Part shown: positions 57,001-64,000 of the stretch, piece after piece
Layout of the letters: each line of letters opens with the position of its first letter
How positions within the stretch are numbered: position 1 is the first letter of the stretch
Assembly: GCA_963922205.1 (NCBI GenBank)
Contig: CAWUHX010000204.1
Span: forward strand, 124,001 to 188,000
From: Romanomermis culicivorax
Taxonomy: Eukaryota; Nematoda; Enoplea; Mermithida; Mermithidae
Length of the DNA stretch: 64,000 bases
Direction of reading: 5' to 3'
The notes under the pieces: model-generated
What the model saw: only the letters and a program-made list of their open reading frames with translations
What the model was told of the DNA's origin: nothing
Databases searched by the model: none
Translations under genes and position numbers: made by a program

Positions 57001-60000
57001 GCATGGATCAATTCGAAAAGAATTAAGTACAGTGATATATTAGGCTGTTTGCGGCTATCAAATGCAATATAAAACAACAGTGTTTCTTGACTTTACACCT
57101 GGGATCTTTTCTCGTGAAAGACACATGAACAGTAGAAACGCGGGAAAAATTGAAGTCCCTGAAAAATAGAAAGTAAATACTTGCTCCAGAAAGAGAAAGC
57201 ACAATGTGAAAAAAGACGGAAGATAGAGCAACTAGACATATACAGGGTGAGCCAAAAAAAAGTCGACCGATGCTGACTTTCATAACTTTCGAATGGATGA
57301 AGCTTTTTTAATATGGATTGCTGCATTAGAATCCTGTTTGTCTTGGTCATAAGGGCCAAATTTTATGCTTCTAACGTTCATGGTTTTTGTACAAACAGAA
57401 ATTTAGTTATAGTGGTCATTGTTCAAAAAGTAAAAGTTGTGAAATTAAAGTAAAAGTTGTCCTATTGTGAAAAAAGTTTTGTAAAGCTGTTTACATACAA
57501 TAATAGTCTAAAAATCTCCCAGATTTGTAATTTACGCGTGATTTAAAGCCATCAACTTCTTGTTTCAATATGGGCGAAATTTCGCCGAAACCAAGAGCTT
57601 TTATTTTGAAGCTGGAAAAAAGCAAAATCAAAATAAATTCTGTCATTGACCAGCTCGAAAAACGATTAAAATTATTGGTATATTATTGGTGTAAAAATAT
57701 ATATATAAGAGACAGAAAGTAGACACACTAAAACGGCTTTCTTGTAGTTTTTAGCTGTTATATGGTTCTTATGATTGGATCTATTTTACTTTTTCTGTTG
57801 TAAAACACGTTGATTTTTGCCAATTTTTTCTTGTTATTTGCAAAAAATCGATGTTTAGTATTTTTGATTCTAATCAGTCAATATTTGAGCAATCTAGCTG
57901 AAACTTTGAAATATTTATGCCAGATGTTTTATCTATTGACTGCAGCAAAGAGCTTCATTCCCAAAGCTGTGGAAGTCAGTACAAGTCGCCTTTTTTGGCT
58001 CACCCTGTATAATGGTTTATCCTGAAGTTCAAATAAATAATATTTTTAAAAAAAGCTACTAAATCAAATTTCATAATTACCACAAAATTATCGTGTTTAT
58101 CCTCTTTTAATCTGATTTTTTGCGTTGTTGCGCAGTGACTACAAAAAGGTTCGGTATTGGTGCGATCAAGATTTAGCCAACGGGACTAATTTGCCCCGGT
58201 CGTGTTGCGAAAACGAATTCGTGCAGTGCAATTCTACAGTTTTGTACAGCGGCACTTTCGATGAAGAGGACGACGGTCCGGAAGGAACGAAGGTGAGAGA
58301 AAATAATTTTCATGCAACGAAAAACGAAGCGATAAATTTTTTCTCAGAGAAAAATTTTGACAATTGAATACCTTGAGGCAACAAGGTGTTATTTAAGAAA
58401 AAGTGAATTTTGAGTCCTGAGCAAATGAAATCAGAAGCGTTCCATTTTTTCCCTGTTTGATGTATCTTGACACTGTCTCCTGTTACAGTAAAAGTATAAG
58501 ATGGATAATGTACCGCCAGAATTTCAGACCGACCGTTGAAGTACGTTTGCCTCATCTGCATAATTAAGAACACAGAACACTTTCTTGTTCTTCCATTATA
58601 AAATTCACCTGCAAAATAATCACGCGTTGGAGGTATATTTTAAAGTCAAGAGAGCAGTTAAAATTCTTCTTTCACTGGAGCTATCACTTTCAACATCGCT
58701 GACCATTAGACCATCATAGAGGCTTTGGTATACTCTTGGAATATATTTCAATTGTTTTTTCAAATCCTCAATTTCCTTTTTCATTGGTAGGATGACTGGG
58801 TGCCTTCTGCATCAACTTTAAATCCACTTGAATGATTGTGTGCAACTAGGTTGACTATCTCAGTAGGTCGACCATCCCAGTAGGGCCCCTGTTCCAGAAG
58901 GTCGACTGCACATCTCCTTTACTTAACCCTAACCCTAAGCCTAAGCCTAGGCCATGAAAGCAATCTGATATTTCTAATTTGGATCATAAAACTGTCATGG
59001 ACTTTGGGTTTATCAGTATAGTCGACTTTGTGGGACAGTCATCTTACTGGGACGGTCAGCTTACTGGGGCAGTCGATCTACTCAGAATTTCTATGTCTGG
59101 AAAAATCATGCTTATACCATTGGTCGACCTACTGAGATAATACGAATAATATAGAGGACATGTAACAATGATCTTGTATGTTCAATTCCTTCCAGTCTTT
59201 GAGTGGGGATATTCAAACAATTCAAACTCAATAACACGTAGCCAATGAATATGATCAAATTGAATTTTCTCACCATTAGCATCTTTAACGTTTTTGTCTA
59301 AACGCTTTGCCACGGACAATATTTCTTGGCTGTAGATTAAACCATCAGAAATATTTTTAACCAAAAACTGATTGTAATTTCTGCTGTTTCAAATAATAGA
59401 CAGATATTCATCCACACTGTGAACATTTATAGTTTTATGATTTTTCATTTGAGCGAAATGGCTGGGTTTTTTTAGCAAAGACAATAATTCATCATGGGAT
59501 GATGAGTTGTACTGATTTCTAACCATTAAATCATAAAATTGATTCTGACGTGGTTTTATTTTCAACAAAAACGGCCAACTTTTCACAAAGAACTGTAATG
59601 TGTGGAAACTAAATGTGATACAGTTTTTTGTCACTAAGGCAAATGTTCAACACAAACTTCTAAGTGTAAAAATGTGTTATGTACATGAGTTTTGCGCACA
59701 TAACACCATTTTGTCCAAAAATTGTACATAACATCTTGTTGCATTATATCTGATGTCACACGGAACCTTCTACCTGACATTGTAAATATTGCGTCTTCGT
59801 GTATGATGTTTCACTATGTTAAAGTACATGTATTCGTGAGATCAAAACTGTACATAACTCCATTTTAATAAAAATGTCACATAATACCTTGTTGCTCCAA
59901 GGTATCCAATTGTTCGCCTCTCATGATGAACAAAGTAACGCAACTTGGTCTTATAAAATTCCTCAGCATAAAGAATTCGGAATCATGGAACAATTTTGAT

Positions 60001-63000
60001 GTACTTTCTAATAGTGTAATCAGCTAACGATGCTCAGTCGAACAGTGCAAGATTTACTGAATCAGCCTTCAACTGAATTCTCCTTATGACAACGAAAAGA
60101 TTTTTTTCAGTAAATATAATGCAAGATATAATTTTTTTCAGTAACTATAGTTCCACTCTACCAGGCTTCCCTACCGTAACAGACTCGAATGCAAAAGGAA
60201 ACTTGACCACTATTGTTCGCCTGGAAAATGTAACTTAGTCGAGTATAGGAGCCAAAAAATAAATTTTTGACTCTTTTTACTTTGTTTTACTTGCTTACAT
60301 TAATCGTTACAAAATTATTCTCCATTAAAACGTTGAAAGGTTCATTGCAAACGAAAATTTATAGATTAAAACGTCCAGCGGAGAAGTGCACATGGAAGTG
60401 AAATTATAGTCTGATTTTTATAAAACGCCTGTAAATTAGAATCATAAAAAATAGCTTTCATTAGGACTTTTTGCTCAAAAAATTTTTGAAGGTTAGTTGA
60501 GTAAACTCTTAAATTTCCAATCCTACGTGACGTATATTTGAGCAGAAAATCGTAAAATCATGAAATTGTACTTAGCTACTTTGTCGCTTTCCACTTTCAA
60601 TCTTAATATGCATTTCAAGAACTACTGTAAGTTACTGTAGCTGCAAAGTTTCTGATAGAAATATACTGTAGTTTACTCATCTGCTAATGTCTCTGTCGCC
60701 CGTTGTTGAATTCATGATGATACATACATCAAGGAGGCTACTGTACTGTATTCTTTTGTAAGAACTATATCTCTTTCGACTGTTTGACCTATAGTCTGTT
60801 TTTTATAAAATGCTCCTGAATTGAGAAGTGAGAAAAATCAACACCACGGTAATTCAAAATCACTTACATAGCTATTACTGCAGAATTTCTTACTAAAAAA
60901 TTATAGAAAGTTGATGGAAAATGCTCACAAATTTTCAGTCATGTGGCATATGCGTACGCGCAGAAAACCGTAAATACAATGAAATCGCTCTGGCATCCCA
61001 GTTTCATTTTTATAGACATGATCAGGCCCGTAACTAGGGGTGGGGAATAGGGAGAATTCCCCCCTGAAATGAAATCCGAAAAAATTTTTAGCGTATCTGA
61101 TCGAGCGCATGTATGTGAACAAGTGACTACTCTTGCCACCTGTGAATTTTTTTTCTATTCCTTTATTGAATCATAAAAATGAAGGGTTAAAGGTACAAAT
61201 ATTATATTTTATAATAAAATTTGCATGTCTAACAGTGTAATGCATTTGTTGAATATTGATTGAGTTTCATTTCGCTGTTTCCTACATAATATTATGCTTT
61301 TTCTTGCTGTACGTATTTTATAATTTACGTTGGACGTATAGTAGGGGTTGAAGTTTGTGAAAATTTTTTCGGGATTGTTTCAACTTTTGAATCTAATACA
61401 ATATGAAGCATATCACTAACTATTTTGCATCTTCAAATTTAAACAACAAACGTCAATGTGTAGCATTAAATTCAGCTTCTTCACGGGAATCTTGTGCTGC
61501 GAATGATTCTCAAAAACCTTCAGAATCAACAGGTTAGTTAGAATAAAATTATATCATCGTTCTAATGAGTTAAAATTTATTTAAATATTAATCCAGTTGC
61601 AACACTAGTGTCAACTACCGCTTCTACAGAATCGTCGACGCCAGCAGACCTTTCAGTAGCATCATCAGCAGGTTAGTTCGATTCAAACAATAAATTTCGA
61701 TGCAGAATGAATTATAATATAAATTTTGATCTTGAGTTTTCTCAATTAAGTATTTTAAATATAGTGTTTTAAGAAATTTTTCGAGCACTAACAGTGCTCA
61801 CCAGGGAGCGCTTAAGCGCGCCACCCTGGACCTCTCAGCCCACTGGTTGGTCGCTGCGTGACCTCCATTCGCCGAGTTTTGAGTAAGTCAAAACATTTTG
61901 GTGATTCCCCACCCCTGAAAAAAATTCCTAGTTACGGTCCTGGACATGATAGAACTAGTGACAACTAAAATGTACACTTTATTTGACACGCAACTTTCAA
62001 AAGTTGCACTGTATCGAAGTATTTTCAATTTCTCCACAACAGGTCGGCCAAAATCATGCTGATCCATTTTTATTTGAATTGGACTAATCGAGAAATTTTG
62101 GCAATTCGAACACGGGTTATTAAATAAAATTCTGAGTTCATCAGTTCACTGTTCGTTGACGAGAAAATTGTTTTTTTCTACGGTGGATAAGCATACATGC
62201 ACGTGGGGGGGGGGGGGGTTGGGGGGTTTTGACCCCCAGCAGATTTTTATTGACCCCCAGCAGATTCTTGCTGACCCCCAGTAGATTTAACTTTCCAGCA
62301 ATGATTGAGAAGATGACAAAGGAAAATGAGCAAGAGAGAAAAAAAGTCGTCATAAAAATGGAAATGACTTTGTAGTTTGACAATTTCTCTAAACAAATCA
62401 TACTTGATTCCAAAAAAGTAACAGGGAAACTTTAAAAAGTGCTGTATAAGCAAATAGTTTCACATATCTGACTAATATAGGTTGAATAGCATGCTGCTTG
62501 GTTGGATGTTAGAAGACTTTCTGAGACCTTTCTTTTCATTATCAAGAATGAAAAAAAACTTTGTATTCCACCCCCTGTCCTGGCCGACCCCCCGCAGAAT
62601 TTCTATGCTATGCATGTATGGTAATAAGCCGCCTAATTTTCCGTATTAAACTCACTTTCATCATCCTTTCGCTGCTGTATCTGTCATTTCATAATAAATA
62701 GACTATAGATGCATTTCAACAAAAACAGATTACAATATAGTTTGTCTCCTTTGAGAAGCTAGTAACCAAGAATAAAAATCAAGTGCTTGCTGCATATTTT
62801 TACCATTTTCTGCTAAGCCATATGTTGCATAATCGAAGCCTACTCATTAGACCGTATTTTCTGAGCACAATATTCAACAGTTAAAGGTTTGTGTAAAGAA
62901 CAATGGCGCCACATATTTTTCGTCATTCTTAATTTTCAAGCCTTTTATGAAAAACAGATTATTGTAGTATCATTTTGCGAATTTCAGTATTTTGTATGCA

Positions 63001-63364
63001 GACAAGTTCCTGGACGGCCGACGACCTGCCTGCCCAAATAGCCGCCCGTTTAGTACCCGACTTACTTAAAAGGCCCGGCTGCAAAAATCAATTGTTGCAA
63101 TGGCTGCACGATGGCGGCACGAATTGGTTTATTTTGGCCTATTGTACAGTAATATTGGTCAAAATCGTACTTTGTATCGTACTAAAAAACGAAATTCGCG
63201 AATTCGCCTGCGAAATAGACTTAATTCATCAAAATTCGGCGGCTTCTTCGTCTGGGGACGGTTTGGACAGAGCGTTCAGCGTAGAGGCCACACCTTTTAT
63301 GAGTCAAAAAGAAGAAGGGGACATCCATCAAGAGGAGCGTTGTCCGCAGCGTTCCCAAATCTGA
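54059..63364 (+). CDS. Tetraspanin, four exons found, 5' exon missing
   Basis: A four-helix membrane scaffold protein that organises partners at the plasma membrane. Exons found: 54059-54348 (helices 1-2 and most of 3), 54846-55023 (end of helix 3, start of the large loop with the CCG signature in LEFNCCGVYSY), 58136-58292 (large loop with the PRSCC motif) and 63002-63364 (end of loop, helix 4 at ILAYCTVILVKIVLCIVL, cytoplasmic tail). All introns are GT-AG and phases agree: A|TT, AA|T and phase 0. The first listed exon starts in mid-codon, so an upstream exon with the Met is required; only a few residues should be missing, since helix 1 begins about 15 residues in. The large loop carries an acidic run (FDEEDDGPEG) and NGT and NST glycosylation sites. 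The tail is long for a tetraspanin. Introns of 3.1 and 4.7 kb are filled with transposons. Confidence 0.9.
55316..55740. repeat. Purine/A-rich low-complexity stretch in tetraspanin intron
   Basis: The plus strand is dominated by A, G and CAA/GAA-type triplets for about 420 bp. The minus-strand open frame over it is an outcome of that composition, not a gene. Confidence 0.55.
56272..56341 (+). tRNA. tRNA-like sequence, probable pseudogene or SINE head
   Basis: GCTCGG at the start pairs with TTGAGC at the end (six pairs, two G-T). Box A TAGTTCAATCGG is at 56278 and box B GGTTTGAATCC at 56321; both fit the RNA polymerase III internal promoter. The T-arm has one mismatch and the anticodon stem only three pairs; the loop CTATAGT would give anticodon ATA (Tyr). 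The weak anticodon stem argues against a working tRNA. It lies in a tetraspanin intron, on the sense strand. Confidence 0.55.
57243..58007. mobile_element. Mariner-like element, 765 bp, TA-flanked
   Basis: The inverted ends CAGGGTGAGCCAAAAAA match for 17 bp, with TA on both sides (57241-57242 and 58008-58009). The end sequence and TA target are typical of mariner-family elements. Inside, from ATG at 57570, a 40-odd-codon frame starting MGEISPKPRAFILKLEKSKI looks like the first helix-turn-helix of a mariner transposase; no DDD/DDE domain remains. It lies in the third intron segment of the tetraspanin, 128 bp before an exon. Confidence 0.82.
58360..59912. mobile_element. Unclassified TIR element, 1.55 kb
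   Basis: The left terminus 58360-58392 (ACAATTGAATACCTTGAGGC start) and right terminus 59881-59912 are inverse copies with about 29 of 33 matches. Inside are a second inverted pair, ATCTCAGTAGGTCGACCA near 58857 and its inverse near 59123, surrounding repeated CAGTAGG/GTCGAC motifs, and two minus-strand frames (59182-59364, 59389-59634) of unknown identity. I could not define a target duplication, so the superfamily is open. It starts 68 bp after a tetraspanin exon. Confidence 0.55.
58923..58949. repeat. Short telomere-like repeat
   Basis: AACCCTAACCCTAAGCCTAA and then GCCTAGG: two CCCTAA and two or three GCCTAA-type units. Too short to be more than suggestive. CCCTAA is the common animal telomere unit and GCCTAA the nematode one. 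Confidence 0.4.
59913..61014. other. Intron sequence, nothing recognised
   Basis: AT-rich tetraspanin intron DNA without an open frame or defined repeat. Confidence 0.4.
61023..61942 (+). mobile_element. hAT element, 920 bp, with N-terminal transposase exons
   Basis: Ends CAGGCCCGTAACTAGG and the inverse of CAGGACCGTAACTAGG; perfect 8-bp duplication GACATGAT at 61015-61022 and 61943-61950. From ATG at 61404 a frame starting MKHITNYFASSNLNNKRQCV runs to a GT donor near 61531, and a second piece follows an AG at about 61597 up to another GTTAGT near 61672. A short N-terminus of this kind (basic start, then Ser-rich) is common in hAT transposases. The catalytic part is absent, so it is an internal-deletion derivative. 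A hairpin CCAGGG...CCCTGG around AGCGCTTAAGCGCG lies at 61802-61830. Confidence 0.85.
62187..62620. mobile_element. Possible G-run-ended MITE
   Basis: It starts CATACATGCA followed by a run of 14 G, and ends TGCATGTATG (inverse). Three copies of TGACCCCCAGCAGAT or near variants follow the G run. The ends and G/C-runs resemble the CATACCTG family, but flanks do not give a clear duplication. Confidence 0.45.
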
Positions 63365-63402
63365 AAAATGATCTGGCATTCGATTTACAGATTCTGTTGT
63401 AC

Positions 63403-63424
63403 ATATATATATATATATATATAA
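63403..63424. repeat. (AT)n microsatellite
   Basis: Eleven AT units in the 3' region of the tetraspanin, just after the stop. Confidence 0.9.
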
Positions 63425-63584
63425 TAGCGATTTCTGGAAATGATGACTGTTCCGATCTCTTATTTACCTGATTCTGACTGAGGCGGATTCATATAGAAAA
63501 GCAAGTAGGACTTTGTTGTTGGGTTTGCTGCCGCATACTATGAGACTGTGTACTGTATATGATCCAGAAATTTTTAGAAAGCAT

Positions 63585-63770
63585 TGCGAACAGCGTTTTT
63601 TTTGTGCACGGACATTTGTGCCAATTGGCACAAAGGGCCAAAAAAATTTGTAACAATGGCACAAAAAACTTTTCACTCTAAAAACGTTCTGAAAAGTTCA
63701 AAGAAGTTTTGTGCCGGAAGTTTCATCATAACTAAAATAACATTCACCGCACCAATTTGCATAGAAATCG
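63585..63770. repeat. Repeat with a perfect 20-bp palindrome, related to 20.5 and 21.9 kb
   Basis: TTTGTGCCAATTGGCACAAA at 63615-63634 is a perfect palindrome, followed by GGGCCA, then ATGGCACAAAAAACTTTT and GTTTTGTGCCGG. Versions of these blocks lie at 20513-20550 and 21870-21990. It is downstream of the tetraspanin stop. Confidence 0.65.
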
Positions 63771-64000
63771 TACCTACTCCATTTTCTTTAACCACGTCAG
63801 TGAGATAAGAAAAACTGAGCGAGAAAACGGTTTCTGCGATCAGAAAAGAAATCGAATGCTGCGAAAATTCAGATATTTTTACAGATTTTGTCATTGAAGA
63901 TTATTTTCCTTTACTTTTCGGTGTTCTCCATAACAATTATGAAAGATTTAATTAGGATGTCTTGTCTATAATTGCTTTCTCCTGAAAAAAGCCAAGTTGA
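63771..64000. other. Window end, nothing recognised
   Basis: AT-rich sequence past the tetraspanin; no open frame of note and no clear polyadenylation signal. Confidence 0.4.

Noticed and set aside
58923..58949. Interstitial telomere as evidence for a nematode host
   Set aside because: Only four or five mixed CCCTAA/GCCTAA units; too short to say anything about phylum.

Overview
The window is animal nuclear DNA that is mostly AT-rich and packed with transposable elements. Six host genes can be read with confidence or fair confidence. On the minus strand are an intronless xylosylprotein beta-1,4-galactosyltransferase (B4GALT7 type) and a two-exon H2A.X histone ending in SQDF. On the plus strand are an 8-exon RFC5-type clamp-loader subunit, a 7-exon PGAP3/PER1-type GPI-remodelling enzyme, a small two-exon multi-pass membrane protein resembling promethin/LDAF1, and a tetraspanin spread over more than 9 kb whose first exon I could not find. 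Proteoglycan-linker synthesis, GPI remodelling, H2A.X and a tetraspanin with CCG and PxSCC motifs together point to a metazoan. I cannot name the phylum. Introns range from about 60 bp to 4.7 kb, and the long ones are long because transposons sit in them.

Layout. 1-7.4 kb is base-balanced repeat DNA: a decayed minus-strand Ty3/gypsy gag region, a 66/132-bp satellite carrying GACGTCA, and an exact 40-bp array. 7.4-10.6 kb holds palindromes and a TA-flanked DNA transposon with a MITE nested in it. 10.6-18.7 kb holds B4GALT7 and H2A.X; the H2A.X intron contains a hAT element inside an older repeat, and several members of a CATACCTG...CAGGTATG MITE family. 18.7-24 kb is a dense repeat block with large inverted and direct duplications and GC-rich CGGCGC hairpins. 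24.0-29.6 kb is the gene-rich stretch (RFC5, PGAP3, LDAF1-like). 29.6-34.7 kb holds an unexplained GC-rich open frame, a foldback-like element and a 97-bp tandem array. 34.7-49.6 kb is one long Ty3/gypsy retrotransposon with 604-bp LTRs. 54-63.4 kb is the tetraspanin, with mariner-like, tRNA-like, hAT and other TIR elements in its introns.

The most interesting object is the 14.9-kb LTR element at 34710-49617. It has matching LTRs, a 4-bp target duplication, gag, protease, RT, RNase H and integrase, and then a long third reading frame between integrase and the 3' LTR. That third frame begins with a DEDDy-type 3'-5' exonuclease domain whose catalytic residues all look present, and ends in an RG-rich tail. 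All 15 stop codons interrupting gag-pol and ORF3 can be explained by C-to-T change on the sense strand (10 from CGA, 5 from CAA or CAG), and none requires a lost TGG codon. A 1,080-bp hAT-type element with an 8-bp duplication is inserted in its RNase H region.

All exon boundaries were worked out by eye from splice signals, reading phase and remembered family sequences; no search was run.
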